This document shows positions 22,684-35,734 of a stretch of 64,000 nucleotides of DNA, piece by piece. How positions within the stretch are numbered: the first letter of the stretch is position 1; each line of letters begins with the position of its first letter. Under the pieces are notes generated by a model. The model saw only the letters and a list, made by a program, of their open reading frames with translations, had not been told where the DNA came from and did not search any database. The DNA is from Polytrichum commune (taxonomy: Eukaryota > Streptophyta > Polytrichopsida > Polytrichales > Polytrichaceae): contig OX485809.1 of assembly GCA_950295325.1 (NCBI GenBank), positions 30,272,144 through 30,336,143 of the forward strand. The letters are read 5' to 3'. The position numbers and the translations under genes are program-made.

Positions 22684-23998
22684 TGTGAGCCTAAAAGTTA
22701 CGCTCACGTGCTTATTAATCTCAAAATAACATAATCTCGGAAGGAAGAAGCACATTAAGAAGGAGAGAACCACTAAAAAGGAAGAGAAAAGCCAAAGCAA
22801 GATAAGTTACAATAACATTGGTTGGGTCGAACGGTAGAGGCAAAGTGCAAGAAAAGGTCAAAGAGAAAGAATCAAACCTGTTTTTTTCTCCTGGCGGCCC
22901 CCAAGATGCCGGGCAACGCAACAAAAAAGGAGGAATTTGGAGGGGTATTGGAAGGTAGGGAAAAGGGACCTCAATAAGCAAGCCAAGGAAGAGACTAGGG
23001 GGAAAAGTGCGGAAGCTCTGCCGTCGTGAGATGCTAGAGTGCCGCAGCACTGGTCGTAGTTAATGGTGGGATAGATCTTGCAACATGCGTGTGGTGATGA
23101 AGTGATGAAGGATTGGGAGAAAAGAGAGGTTCCTAGAGGAGGTTGGGTGAAGAAGCAAACATCGTGATGAATTAGACATGGGGAAAAAAAAACATGAGGG
23201 TCGGCGACCAAGTAGGAGGAAGCCTTACTGCGGTGGGTGGCTATAGTGTGTGAATTGGAGGGGAGTATTGTGTGTGCATCATGCTATGGATTAGAGGATA
23301 TCTTGGTGGCAAGGAGCAAGCAGTGGATTCTGGGTGAAGGAGGCCAGCTGAAAGGAGTCAATCAGGTGTAAGAAGATTAAGCCATCCGGAGAGCACTGAG
23401 AGACGGCGTTTTCGTTGTCTGGTTGTCTTGTCCGGTTGTGCGATTCTTACCAACAAGAGTCAAAATTTCTAGATCGTTAAAGAGGTGGATATTGATTTTC
23501 AAGGCAATAGTCGAAGAGGTGGAGAGAGCATCTCAGCGCTTGAGTTCCAAGGGAACACATTTTCATCATTTGTGACAGTTTGGGGAAACAATATGCAGTA
23601 GTTTGGAGGGGGAGTTGGATTGGATCTTAGCACCTAAGGTTGGTTTGAAGTGGTTCTTGAGGACGGAATCAATTCGTGTGCATGGTAGTGCAAAAGGGAA
23701 CCGCCCTCTTCTTGTTGTGTTGTGGTTTGTGAGCCCAAAATGATGCCCATGTGTGTTCTTAACCCTTTAAAACTATTAGAAGTTATGTTTTGATGTTTTA
23801 TGATTATTCACAAAAATATAAAAAAAATGAGGCTTGAGTGAAGTTATGTTTAGACCTTAGGTTGATTAGAAGTTTAGCAGTGTAAAGAAAGTTCCTTAGT
23901 TAGGTGAGCATAGTGTGTGGTGAATTAAGGGTAGCTCCTTGAGTTAAATGTTTGAATTAGGATCTATGTTGTTGGCTTAAGAGTTGAAGACTTAAATG

Positions 23999-24350
23999 AT
24001 AGGATGAGAGCCTACAAAGTAGGAAATGATCAAAAGGTTTATCTTGAGCCTTAGGGGTGCTCACATACTCCCTTGAAGGCTTAAAGGATAGGATGAGAGC
24101 CTACAAAGTAGGAAATGATCAGAAGGTTTATCTTGAGCCTTGGGGGTGCTCACCTACCCCCTTGAAGGCTTAAAGAATAGGATGAGAGTCTAAAAAATAG
24201 GAAAAAATCAAAAGGTTTATTTTGAGCCTTGGGGGTGCTCACCTACTCCCTTGAAGGCTTAAAGGATAGGATGAGAGCCTACAAAGTAAGAAAGGATCAA
24301 AAAGTTTATCTTGAGCCTTGGGGGTGCTCACCTACTCCCTTTCACCTCAC
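23999..24350 (+). repeat. Four-unit 89-bp tandem repeat inside LTR copy 4
   Basis: The unit GATAGGATGAGAGCCTACAA...TTTATCTTGAGCCTTGGGGG...CTCCCTTGAAGGCTTAAAG repeats at 23999, 24087, 24176 and 24265. Similarity between units is high, implying recent expansion relative to the LTR. Confidence 0.92.
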
Positions 24351-24808
24351 TATATAATCCTCACTCTCCCCTCTCCCTCTCTCTCTTTCCTTTGTGCTCC
24401 TTGGCACCCCACGTGTTATGAGTGTGGGTGTGTGGGAAGCAAGAAAAGAGCACGTGTGTATACAAGGTCTCAAGGTGAATAACCAAGACTAATTAGCCTT
24501 GAAGTTAGTTGACACTTGTTAGGAGTGGTATTTGGTTTGAGGCATTTAGAGTTTAGCTCGTTGTGTTCAACTTATAGAATTTAGACTTATATCATTTAAA
24601 TTTATAATGTTTAGAATTATGACATTTAGAATTGTAGCATCTAGATTCATGTTAGATTTAAAGCATTCAACCTTGTAAGCTTTATGTGAGGCCAAACCCA
24701 CCACCCTTAAGCGTCCTAGTTCGGGTGATGGTTTTTTGAGTCACATGTGTAGCACCAAATTCGCAATAGCATGGTAGGTACCCTTCATATTAATGAACGT
24801 CCCATGGC

Positions 24809-24970
24809 TCAAGATTGTGATACTTTATTAATGCTTGTTTCTTGAACAAGTGGGGCATTAGCCTTCTCGAGGGTCCACCCTGCAGCTTTGGCCACACATG
24901 CCCTTAAGGATATGCCTCTGGCACCCTTAATCTTCACTTCCCTTGCCTTCCCCTTGTTAGGATCATTCAT
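24809..24970 (-). CDS. Conserved small ORF in LTR (53 aa), unknown function
   Basis: The frame runs from ATG (24970) to TGA (24809), 53 codons. It begins MNDPNKGKAREVKIKG, then ARGISLRACVAKAAGWTLEK and ANAPLVQETSINKV. It is lysine/arginine-rich at the N-terminus with one Cys and one Trp conserved in the family, and has no membrane segment. Compared with the frame in copy 4 over the 22-codon core, 13 codons differ synonymously, 5 change the amino acid and 4 are identical. Such a pattern is expected under selection on protein sequence. The stop is 124 bp from the LTR 3' end, similar to copies 3 and 4. Function and database family are unknown to me. It may be an exon of a longer product. Confidence 0.5.
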   Translation of the reverse strand: MNDPNKGKAREVKIKGARGISLRACVAKAAGWTLEKANAPLVQETSINKVSQS

Positions 24971-25232
24971 CTTCTCTATTCTTGTGCATGTAAGTTATTT
25001 TGACCAAGAGGATGCAAGTGTTTAAAAACATTGTTCTCAATAATCAATCTCAATTACATTAATTTGTAGAGCAACACCTAAAACTATCTAGCCTAATAAG
25101 TCCAACACCCACACATGTACCACGTCATCAAAAGGTAGTATGACGTGGCCGTTATTTAATCTTGGTGATACCACCCAAAATTAAGCCAAGCTTTAGGCCA
25201 CTAACTAGTCTCCGCTAAACTATTCCCAGCTA

Positions 25233-25440
25233 GTATTAGCTCTCGGCCACAGTCCCAGAGTTAGCCTCCAACACTCCAGCGTCAAACCAGTGCCCTCGGC
25301 CACAGTCCCAGAGCTAGCCTCCAGCGCTCCAACGTCAAACCAGTGCCCTCAGCCACAGTCCCAGAGCTAGCCTCCAGCGCTCCAGCGTCAAACCAATGCT
25401 CTTGGCCACAGTCCCAGAGTTAGCCTCCGTGCCACAAAGT
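25233..25440 (-). repeat. Four-unit 53-bp tandem repeat inside LTR copy 5
   Basis: GGCCACAGTCCCAGAG with TAGCCTCCAGCGCTCCAGCG repeats at 25245, 25298, 25351 and 25404. A further degenerate unit pair (GCCACAAAGTTGGCTTAAGCC and GCCGCAGAGTTGGCTTAAGCC) follows to about 25560. Confidence 0.92.
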
Positions 25441-26559
25441 TGGCTTAAGCCTAATTAATCAACCCTACCCAACCACTAATTCGGCCACAGTACCAGAGTT
25501 AACCTTGGTGCCGCAGAGTTGGCTTAAGCCTCCTCAATCAACCCTACCCAGCTCTTAATCAGGTTTTTTGCCTAAGTGCCGATTTGTGAGCTTTTGGCCA
25601 CCCTAAGCTAACCCTCTAAGCAACTAATTACACACATTAATCCTATCAAATTCCTTAATGGTCCAAGCTAATCCTAACATTCTAATTTCACTAACTTCTA
25701 CCTAATTCCACATATGACATTAAGCTCTAAGGGCTCCCTCCGCTTAAGAGGTGTGAGAGAGAGAGGAAAAATGAGAGAGGGGATCCTTAAGTAGCCAAGA
25801 GGGAGAGAGGGAGAGTGAGGTAAGGATAGGGTGAGGGAATTAGCACCTCCAATCACAACCCCTTAATCATTTCTTCCTAAGTAGGGACTCCTCCCATCCA
25901 CAAAGCTCTTACATTCCTAAACCAACAAGGTGGATCCTAATGTGGGCATTTAACCCGCGGAGCTCACCTTGCCTCACCTTACTCCATACTCACCTAGTCA
26001 AGGCATCCCCTTATTGAACTTAAACCTTGAAACAATCACACAACACCACCTAATGTCTAAACTTAAATCCAAACCACACTTCACTCTTTTTATATTTTTG
26101 TGAATAATCATAACACATCAAAGTCAAGCTAAAAATGGTTTCGAAGAGTTAATTACCACATGTGGGCACCATTTTGGGCTCACACTTGAAGGCGGAGACC
26201 ACTTAGGCTAGCTGCTGGTTTGAAGTTGGAGGCAGTCGGCTTAGCGGTTGGGTTGAAGAGGGAGGCTAGTTAGGCCTAACGGCTGGATTAAGTAGAGCCA
26301 GTTAGATTTAGCGAATGGGTTAAGGAGGAATCTAGTTCCAACTAGTTGTGCACTCCCGAGTCTAAGCTAGGTCGACAAGCTAAGTTACTACTAGTTAGTG
26401 AGGAGGGTTAATTAGACTAATTAGTTAGGCTAGAGGGTTAGGCTAGTTGGTTTAGTGGTTGCATTATGAGATAAAGTTGGGAAGGATTTGTGAGGGACTT
26501 GTGGAAGAGGACGTAATGCTAAGTTATATAAGTGTTTTTCAACACTTGTATTAAAACTT

Positions 26560-26748
26560 ATGTGCCTCATGGAATCAACACATCATGGCCTCCGCGAGGT
26601 GTCATGCACCAATGAAGAATCGACAGCCAGAACCAAAGTTGCAAGGGGGAAATCATTGAAGGCATGCGTGGCAAAGACAGTGGGGTGGACTCTGGAAAAA
26701 GCCAAGGATGTGTCTATGCACGAGGTTCATACTAATAAAATGATTTGA
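26560..26748 (+). CDS. Conserved small ORF in LTR (62 aa), unknown function
   Basis: The frame starts at ATG 26560 and ends TGA 26748, 127 bp before the LTR 3' end. Its core ARGKSLKACVAKTVGWTLEK, followed by AKDVSMHE and TNKM, aligns with 24809-24970 and 12465-12650. Substitutions are often synonymous or conservative (K/R, T/S, I/M, D/E). The N-terminal third differs from the other copies, so the true start may be a later codon or an upstream exon. It has no recognisable domain. It sits on the right-hand half of LTR copy 4, beyond the nested insertion. Confidence 0.48.
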   Translation: MCLMESTHHGLREVSCTNEESTARTKVARGKSLKACVAKTVGWTLEKAKDVSMHEVHTNKMI

Positions 26749-28527
26749 ATTAAGTTAGAAACTCATCAAGGTAGAACGTACATCCCATGTTACCACAAGT
26801 TGTTATGTTACACATGTGATCTCCAAAATTATTACCCGGACTAGGACGCTTAAGGGTGGTAGGTTTGGCCTCACATGGTTGTCAGTGATTGAACCAGTGC
26901 AGTTGAAGTACATCGTCTGAGTTGACTGTTGAAGCTGGTGGAGGTTCGGGTGAGTAAGATGGTGTGCTAGCGTGATCCATGCTATGTTGGCAGTACGGGT
27001 AGACGCCCTGATATGGGGGGCAATCAACTAGGTGAATTTTGGTGTTAGTTTGTTCATCATCAGTTGGAGCATTAGAGTGTGGCAATAAATGGCACATGCC
27101 CTGACAACGGTTCCGCCAACCAAAGGATGACCCCAATTTGAGGGGAAAAGACATCTATAACAACACCACGGCGGATTTCACAACCAGTACTTATCGTTGC
27201 TCGAATTCAAAGGTGTCTCATTTCAAATTGTTTGGCTTGTTTTTTTGTTGTTTTGTTTGGGTTCTTTTATTGCAGTCGTTGGCAATGGGCGATGAACTCT
27301 TACAAGTGCTCAGTCATGTCTTAGTAAGGTAAGTAAGTGGTTTAATGGTAGAAATGGTGGCAACTTCAGTGGGGGGGGGGTCGGATGCCCACTGTGATCG
27401 ATTGCGCCCGACTTCATCCTTGGGATAAGGGAGGCCTAGCATGGTTGTCTGGTTTGGGTGGATTTTGTAAGGTGTAATGAAGTGCAACCCCTACGAGGCG
27501 AGGAGAAGCAATCAAATGGAGGTTTGACGATCAAGTCGTCATCCTCAATTGGCCGCGCTCCATTCCATGTGATAAGTTGCACAAGAGGAGGAAATGCCTA
27601 CTTCCTTGGAGTTCCTTCAGGGCAGTGGAGGATGAGGCCGGACACGTTCAGGGTTGCATGTCTCATGGTGCGATTGCAATTACCGCAAGGATTATTGCCG
27701 GTGTTGTAGCAACCCCAAGCTCTGAGAGAGTTGTTGTTGGAGATGCCATTGTTGTAGTGGAAGGGGAAGAGTTGGGCAGCACTGGTGAGGTGATTTTAAC
27801 GCCGAATGTGAATTGGAGGGTGAAGATGTATGTGCAGTAGTCCAAACAGTGAGGAAGCCACTGAAGGCATGTGACAACAAAGTGTTTTGACAACACCCAC
27901 TAGGTGGTTTAAGTTCCCAAGCCGAAATTGTGTCTGTTGTTGCGAAGGGAATGGAGGATTCTGCTAGACACTAGGTGTGGATTGAAATTGGATCTGCTTT
28001 GGGAAGGTGACTTGGGAAGCTCTGCGGTGGCCTGAAGGTGTTGTTGCCAGGCCCAATCAACTCATTTTGCCGATGATTGCAAGGGAGGTTAACAAGGGGG
28101 CAACAGTCCTAGGTTGAGAGTCGTTCTAGCCCTGGTCTATTGGGCCACTTTTAATTGATGGCGGTGATTGAGACTGTGCAACGTGAGGAGGAGAGGGTAT
28201 TGCGCATTGCACATGACTCAAGCTGCATGAGTGAAGCAGAGGTACAAGGTGGGGTTAGTAGGAGTAGATCAAGCAGATGTAGGCACGAGCTTGAGGTGGT
28301 TAGGCCTTGTGTTTTGGAGACAATGTAAGCAACTCAAGTAGTTTGCAAGGGACTCAAGCGTTTGTAAATGCTTGCATGGTTCTTAATAAAAGAATGTCAT
28401 GCACATCACTCCACTCACAATCAAATGGAGTGAAGGTGCATGTGTAAGTGGTAACCTAGTATGTGTGAAGAAGGATTTCCCACTCGGACTAGGACGCATT
28501 CAAGGGGGGAAAGGATCCTTGCTCACA

Positions 28528-31500
28528 TGTGAACACCTTCTCATGTCCAAAAGCTTAAGAAGTCGAGAGAATACTAGAGATGGAAGACAACAATATCACA
28601 TTAACAAAGTTAACCCTACACGGTAGAACTAAGTACTAAAAGACATTGTCTGAGTCAATAAGAGAGTGTGATTCCTAAAAGAAGGGTTTGCATTTGGAAA
28701 AATGGTACCCCAATAGTAAAGAAGATAGTTGAGATGGTGAGGGTTTTATTAATAAAAACACGAAGGATGTCCAAAAGGTAGAGTTGAATATGGTAATGGC
28801 AAAACTACTAGTAATCAAAAGTGGAGTAGTTACTTAGGATATTTCCAGGGGCGTTGTGTAACCAATCCGGTAGGACACTTAGTTGGACAAAGGCAAATTA
28901 CCGGTTATGATAAATGACGTCAGTTTTATCAGAGAAGTGCATAACCAAGGGAGAGTGACCTAGTTGGTAATATTAGCATATAAGGAGGTACTCGATAGTA
29001 CATGTAGTCGAAATAGGTTGGTAGCAAGCCCTAGCTCATAGGGAACCAAGATGGCATCCCCTAGTAATAGATACCAATAGTTAGAGTAGTGGTAGCTAGA
29101 TACATTGGTAGCATACTTAGTATAATGGATAAGCCTAATAGTCATGCCATAACTAGTAGATGGACCGGTAATGGAGAAAGGCAAAAGGAGTAAGGGTCAA
29201 TGCGCATCTAAAACATCAATGTGCATCCACAATAAACCAATTTGCACACATATAAGATGATCACCGTTGAAACATCATACATTTGAAGTGCCTAATGTAT
29301 TTTTACACCTAAAAAGCTTGGACTAACCCACTTAAACAAGAGATACATCCAAAATGAACATCATTACTTAAACACACCACTTATATTATCAAACACGATA
29401 CAAGTACCATTAGGTAGGAAGGCAGGTTGGCCTTTGCATTAACAATTATAGAATATGTTAGACAACGTACATGTTGAACCTTTACAAGAGCACTACAAGA
29501 GGAAAGATGCTACAAGGTATAAGGTGAGAGAGCCAAAGGGTGGAGAATGAAGGAGAAAATGATAACACCGCTCACCCATTCAACTCAACCCTAGGTGATG
29601 TGAGCCCTTGGATGGGAGGATGAACTCCATCCACAACTTATAATGGAGCTTTACTAGCTACTCCCAAAAATGGAGCTTAGTGGCAGGTTCTAATTTTTGA
29701 GCAACTCCACTCCACCCATGTGAAGACAGTTGGCGCCATGTCATACGTACTCACAACAAGTGGAGGTCAATCCTTACAAGACGAAATCCAAAATTTCAAA
29801 CATGTGTGTGTGTATCTTCACTCTACCAAAGCGACTACTAGTAGCTGGGGAAAAAAAGGGATGATTTGTACCAAGGGAACCCTTGAATATGATAGCATTC
29901 ATGGGCTCACACCCACGCTAGTCAAAATGGATGTCTATTAATATTTTCAACTCTTCTATCTAGATGGTTTTAGTTGATATTAGTGGACTTGAGGGATATG
30001 TTCCTAGACAATTTTGGGATTTAAACTTTCATTGTACAATTAAAAAGACCAATTTGCCAACCACAGTGAGAAAGATTTTGAAGGTCCAAGTTTGGATCAC
30101 TTTATAATATAATTAGTATTCTATGAGCATGTTACAAAGTACTAGTCATCACTTGAGAGAATGAGAATGTCGTTGGGACTAATTTACATGCAAAAAGATT
30201 TAGCACCCTCAAATACACGTCCTTGAGACATAGTTTGGACCTCTCAATGTTATATGAAGGGATTTAATGATTACTTAATGATATTTTTTGTTCAAAAATA
30301 CTAAAAAGTGGTCCTACCTGTAAATAATGCATTTATCATGTAAAATATTCCAATTGGAACATAAATGTATGTAGAATGAACTCAAGAACATCTTAGTTCA
30401 TATAAATGATGTAGGTTCACATGCATATCATGTATAGACTCTAATCATGTTGTTAATATATGACCTTGTTTTCACTTAATTCTTTAATAAGTTAATTGCT
30501 AAATGTGGATTCAAAACCATACACGAGAAAAAATATAATTTCAATACTTGGTAGGGTTTGTAAAAATTGTCACATATCCCATATAAACCCACCCCACATC
30601 CTTTAAGAGTTAATGATAAATATTTTATTTGAGCTTAATTTGATAAATCTTGATATCTTATTCACATTGAATGAAATGCAATTAAAGTGAACAAGGTAAT
30701 AAATTCCCTCTTATCACTATCAAGAAGTGGTGAAAGCAAAGTGACTCTCCATTTATGCTTGCCTTTTGTTGGAACCCAATCTATCTATCTACATACCTAC
30801 ATCTTGTCATGGAATAGTGAGCATTCCAAACTAGGGCTCCAACATATTAACTTTGTACATTTAGAAGACCCACCAATAATGACAACCTAATGTGAACCAT
30901 GTAAACAATCAAAAACACCCACCCTCAACATAATTACAATGTACTTATTGAATTAGACATCCCAATATCTGACTTTGAATCCCCTTTGGACTAAATGGTC
31001 CCAAGTGTTTTAAACTCACATGTTGTAGATTTGCACGGGCATTACGTTGAGAAGAAACTATGCTCAAGAATCAATCTTCATAAAGCATGAGCTTTTCCAT
31101 TCAAACATGGCACCATCAAGTGTGGTCATGAGATTTGTGTGAGGTTTTGTGTGTCCTCCATAGATGCATAGACTCCAACCTTTGTAGTTGGCCACATTCT
31201 TCCAATTCATTTGCTTTTCTCGCTCAAGAATAGGTTAACATGTAACTGTGTGAAATTTGTCCACAATAATATTTATCTATGTCACCCATAGTCTAATTAT
31301 TAGATGTAGCCACCCCATCATCTACGATCAATATTTGACAAAATTAAGAACAAGGAGTTTTGGATCAAACAAAACCTTTATGTTTGTCGAAGTGGTAAAA
31401 ACTTTGGCAACATACAATGAATGTGTTAGCGCACTATGAAGGTATTCATTATTGATGTGGGTCAATCTACTTATTTCCCAAACAACAATTTGGATCCTTT

Positions 31501-31950
31501 CATGGAATCTTTAAGGTGATCTCACAAGACATACAAATGCTTAATGGGTTGACTTGAACCACATGATGACCCCCCCCCCCTCATATAATTTGGTCCCACA
31601 CAATTGATGGCAACATGTTTGCCAAAGCACTATCAACATCTTCCACCCCATCTTGCAACAATATTTCCACAATATTTCCCATGAATAGAATCTAGGGCAC
31701 TCCCACTAAAATTTCTAAGCACTATTACACCAGATGCCTTGCACGCTCACCCCATGTTAGGCAAATGGGACATGAGTACCTTATACATGGGTACCAATAA
31801 ATTGGTTAATAATGGCCACAAGGAACCAGCATGCTATGTCATGGCATGGACAATTTGCCCATGTGGTTCTTGGAGGAGGAACAAAAAAATCAGCTTTCAG
31901 TATGGATAGGTATCTACGTATAGATATTAAGACCCAAGTAAGCACAAGGC
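28528..31950. other. intergenic, no gene recognised
   Basis: Only short frames without motifs (for example 29720-29941, 30687-30890). A run of C near 31570 is followed by TCATATAATT. I see no RNA gene, and no mobile element with definable ends. Confidence 0.4.
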
Positions 31951-34900
31951 TTGAGAAAAATTAACAATGGACATGAAAAACTCCATGCTAGTCTTGCTAA
32001 ATGTTCAAATTTTAACATGAATTCCATGAAAGAGACCTCCAATGCTTGCAATTACAACTTCATTGTTCATTTCTATGGTCATATCTTTGCGCAATGGTTA
32101 TTGAGTCATGCAAATATTGGTTTTGTTAAATGCTTATCCAACCTTTTAGTCCTATATATTTTGTGAATTTGTGCATTTCACAACACAAATGACTTTCAAA
32201 TCTTGCATGCACAAAAATCGTGAATCGTTTGCATCCTTTGCAATGCAACTATGGGCGGCAAAACAATGGCTACCACTTGCAAGTACGACATTGGAAGAAT
32301 GCAAAAGAATTGGTGTTGTCCTTGCAAATCTTTTTGGTTGCCACAATCTTAATCATTCCCCAATACCATCATGAGTTGCATCACCTTCTTATGCAAATGC
32401 AATCTCCTCCCCCAAGAAAATTTCACCATAAGGCGATTAGTTGGGAGATTCCCATGAACCATGTGGGTGGCAAACATCACATGGGCAAAACGACAAAGAC
32501 ATCATAAGTTACCTACATTCCTTGGTCCATAGTGCATGACTTTGTAAGAGGATAACAACATAGAGGCAATGTCATGTGTGACATCATAAACAAAGAGCAA
32601 CACTTCAATGACATGCACTCATTGCGGGAGAGTACTAATATGTGAGCGGTGAGTGATGAGCAGTAACTTGTGCACAATGAGGTTGGCAATTTTTTTGGAG
32701 ATGCACCCACTAGTATCCTATACCCGTGATATTTTGGCATAAATAGTTATTTTTTATATATAATAATATGAATGGGAAGTTTACACAAAATGCAATCAAC
32801 CTAATGAATGCTTTACTTTACTCTTAAAAGCAACAACCACAAGCTTGGCATGAGAGTTTGGAGATGATTCTTAACATTGACGTTAGATTCAACATTCAAT
32901 TTCTTAAAACATAGAATGCAACCACATTCCAAGTATCGAGCATGCTCTAGACTATAATTCTAGAATTCGTGTACATTTGAGAAACAAATTGATTAAGGCA
33001 TTGCAAAAAAATTAGAAACTGAAGTTTTTGGACATAGATGGAAGTACAAGAGGAAATTACTCACACATATCAATGTCCACAAAGTAATGAACACATTCAA
33101 TGTAGTCAATGTGGAACAATGCATAGAAGCTCCGTAACTACCCCTATTGTCTTCCATTCCCTCCTCATCTTTGTCACTAACATGTTCAATACACTCCTTC
33201 AAGTCAACATCTATGAACGGCAAGATGCAATGATCATAACTTGACGACCTACTATAATGTGATGGTGTTGAGGTTAGATCCATAAGTTATGTGATTGCCT
33301 ATGCATTCAATGGGATAATTATGCAAGTGGGAGTTGAAATCACATATTTCAATTATGATAATTAAATTAAGATTAAAAAAATCAAGTGGTCAGCATTCAT
33401 TATTGGAGAATAATATGTTGAAGGATTTCAAAAATTATGGCAACAAGTGATGAACTGTCGTTTTAAAGGGCACCCCCTTCATTCAAAACTAAGAACCACG
33501 TGCATTGGCAACATACTCTAAAACCCCCAATATACAATTTTTTTTTTGTAAAATCAAGCATTACACATACAATTATATTGATAAAATACAACTTAGAATA
33601 AGCATACGGTAAAAAACTTACATTCATATATAGTTATTAACATATTAAGTATACAAATATACCTTTGAATAGAAAATGCACCCCTATCATATGTATAATC
33701 TAAAACCCTAACATTTATTAACTAAGTCATTGAAGGTTTTTCATCCCCCGGATGTAATTCATAAGCATCTAAGTCTACAACATACAACTTAGTTTCTCTT
33801 AATCATTTGAATGTTGATATTTTTTGAGAGGGAGTAAGGTAATTCTTTCTTCATTAATATATTTCTTTTTATTAACCTTGCACTCTAATCCATCTTCCTT
33901 AAACGGTTGATAATATCTAGTTAGTTTTTTTTTTTTCCAAATGTTTCATTTGTGAATGATCTTGAATAAATAAAGACAGTTGAATTCAAAAGTTTGCCAC
34001 AACTTTCTCTTAGTTCCAATTCTCATTTTGTTTATATATGTACGTAGATCATGAAGTCTTCTTTCCAGGAAAATTAATCTTATACAAATCTAAATTGTTG
34101 TCTACAAGTTATGAGTATTCCGCAAGACAACTTTTGTTTTAGTCTAGCCAATTTTGTAGCTTCACCACAGCTAGCCCAATCTTCGTTTCTTACAAGTTCT
34201 ATATCCTCTAGTAGACATTAAAGTCTTCTTTCTAGTCCAATAAGTCTTACTTGATTCTAAAATTTTGACGTAAAATTATAGATGATTTTGTAACGCAATT
34301 CATGAAACCTTCTACTTTTTTCTTTTTCTTTTTTTCTTTTGATTAATTTAGGATTTATTAAAAATCATATTGAAGGATAGGCCACCATGGGTTGCATGAT
34401 AGTGACTAATTTTCATTAAAAGAGTCTAACTTGCTTATTTCATAACAACTAAGCTTGGGTTGGACTAATTAAGTGTTTAGTAAGGCTATCCATATCTAAG
34501 GATTTTGAACCTTAATTTAAATTTATTTTTGATTAAAAGATAAGCACAAAATCAATCTTGTCTTAAAAATCCAATGGATGCCTAATTTAGCTCACATTTA
34601 GCAACATTAATTTTTAAGGAGAAAAATATAACCACAAAACAAAAATTACCCTCACTTTGAAATGAAACCTGGTGAGTTTTTTAAAAAAAATAGTACAATA
34701 ACTTTAAAATTTTATGGGATTTAAAAAATATATATGTATAGGATGTTCAAACTGCCCAATAAAATATTTGTATGTATAATAAATAAATTACGGGCAAAGA
34801 ATAATTAAAACTTGGTCATGAAGGGTCTAGGGCCATGGATAAGCAACCCCGGTTTCATTTGCATGCTTATGAACTAACACCTCTCACTTTCTTTAAAAGT

Positions 34901-35734
34901 TACTCTCCATACTTACAATATGGATACAACATCCTTCCATTCAAATAAGAACAATATCCTCCTCACTATTAACTAGTACTCTAAAACACAAATCACAAAA
35001 CATGAAACCATGGAGGATGCAACCGGTATGGGACCCTCTTCTACAATGTGGGATTCCAGCTCATTACACTCTTTAGGACCATAAAACCCCATAAAAAAGC
35101 TCACAAAGCCTACTTGAAGTACAAATGCATCCCAAAGCCATTGCAAATGGTAGATAATCATCATTGTTATGTGATAAATAAATGACAAAGCCAAGTACAA
35201 TAATAATTGCAAGGAAATTTAGGTTGCGCTTTCGCACAAAAAAAATCATGTGGACCCCATCCAGTCCATTCTTGGGCTTAGCGCTAGCCTTGGGAAATGA
35301 AGTACAAGTATAGAATAGCAAGTGTGCTACGTGATGCTCTCAAAGTTATGAATTTCATGTCAACATTCGTCTCATAGCATCACATCATGTGATGGTGACG
35401 TGACATTGAACCCAAAGATGTCACGTCAGCGAGGGAAAGGGGGTAAAGTCCCACACTTTACCAAGGGGTAAACTAACACAGTCAATCTCCTAGTCAATCA
35501 AATGATTGACTGCAAAGTCAACGACTATTTTGCATTCAACATGATGGTCCAAAATGTTTTTGGGCTTTTTAAATATTTTCAAAACCGACTGCTAGAAAGG
35601 ACATGGTAGCATGATAGGACAACCATGGATGAAAACGTGAATTTGATGAAAAACTCACATCTATTGTCATTTTTTTTGTCTAAACCTTAGGGCCCCCTTT
35701 TGTAAATCTACTTTAACTTCAAAATTCTTAATAC
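31951..35734. other. intergenic, no gene recognised
   Basis: Frames at 31951-32166, 32220-32507 and 32993-33283 overlap one another on both strands and lack motifs. 33300-34900 is strongly AT-rich. The stretch 35390-35530 contains clustered TGACGT and TTGAC cores (GGTGACGTGACATTG, GTCACGTCAGCG, AGTCAATC, TTGACTGCAAAGTCAACG), but no adjacent gene is visible. Confidence 0.35.

Larger units (their letters stand above)
24685..26184 (-). mobile_element. Solo LTR, TGTGAGCC family, copy 5 (nested, inverted)
   Basis: On the plus strand it starts TGTGAGGCCAAACCCACC, with CTTAAGCGTCCTAGTTCGGG following, and ends GGCACCATTTTGGGCTCACA, so it lies on the minus strand inside copy 4. The flanks CTTTA (24680-24684) and CTTGA (26185-26189) form a target duplication with one mismatch. 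The TATA-like box (complement CTCTTTTTATATTTT) is about 89 bp from its 5' end. The length is 1500 bp. It contains a 53-bp tandem array and the clearest copy of the conserved small ORF (24809-24970). Confidence 0.9.
23728..26875 (+). mobile_element. Solo LTR, TGTGAGCC family, copy 4 (carries a nested copy)
   Basis: It begins TGTGAGCCCAAAATGATGCC and ends CCCGGACTAGGACGCTTAAG...GGTTTGGCCTCACA. The target duplication TGGTT (23723-23727 and 26876-26880) is perfect. A TATA-like box lies about 90 bp inside. The element is split by the inverted copy at 24685-26184. Without the insertion and its duplicated target it is about 1643 bp. It contains an 89-bp tandem array on the left side and the conserved small ORF (26560-26748) on the right side of the insertion. 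Confidence 0.9.
22684..28527 (+). mobile_element. Older LTR of the TGTGAGCC family, host of two nested copies (probable)
   Basis: The left end TGTGAGCCTAAAAGTTACGC resembles the family start. The right end contains CTCGGACTAGGACGCATTCA and finishes GCTCACA at 28527, matching the family terminal block with substitutions. The flanking 5-mers AGTGA (22679-22683) and TGTGA (28528-28532) agree at four of five positions. Subtracting the inner element and its duplication leaves about 2690 bp, longer than the other copies. An AATAAAAG signal lies at 28384. The interior (22730-23727 and 26881-28370) is moderately GC-rich with scattered short frames. It may include foreign or internal sequence. The alternative is two unrelated family-like ends. 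Confidence 0.5.

Noticed and set aside
35390-35530. Cluster of TGACGT, CACGTCA and TTGAC cores suggesting a promoter
   Set aside because: Short cores recur by chance and no gene begins within reach on either strand.
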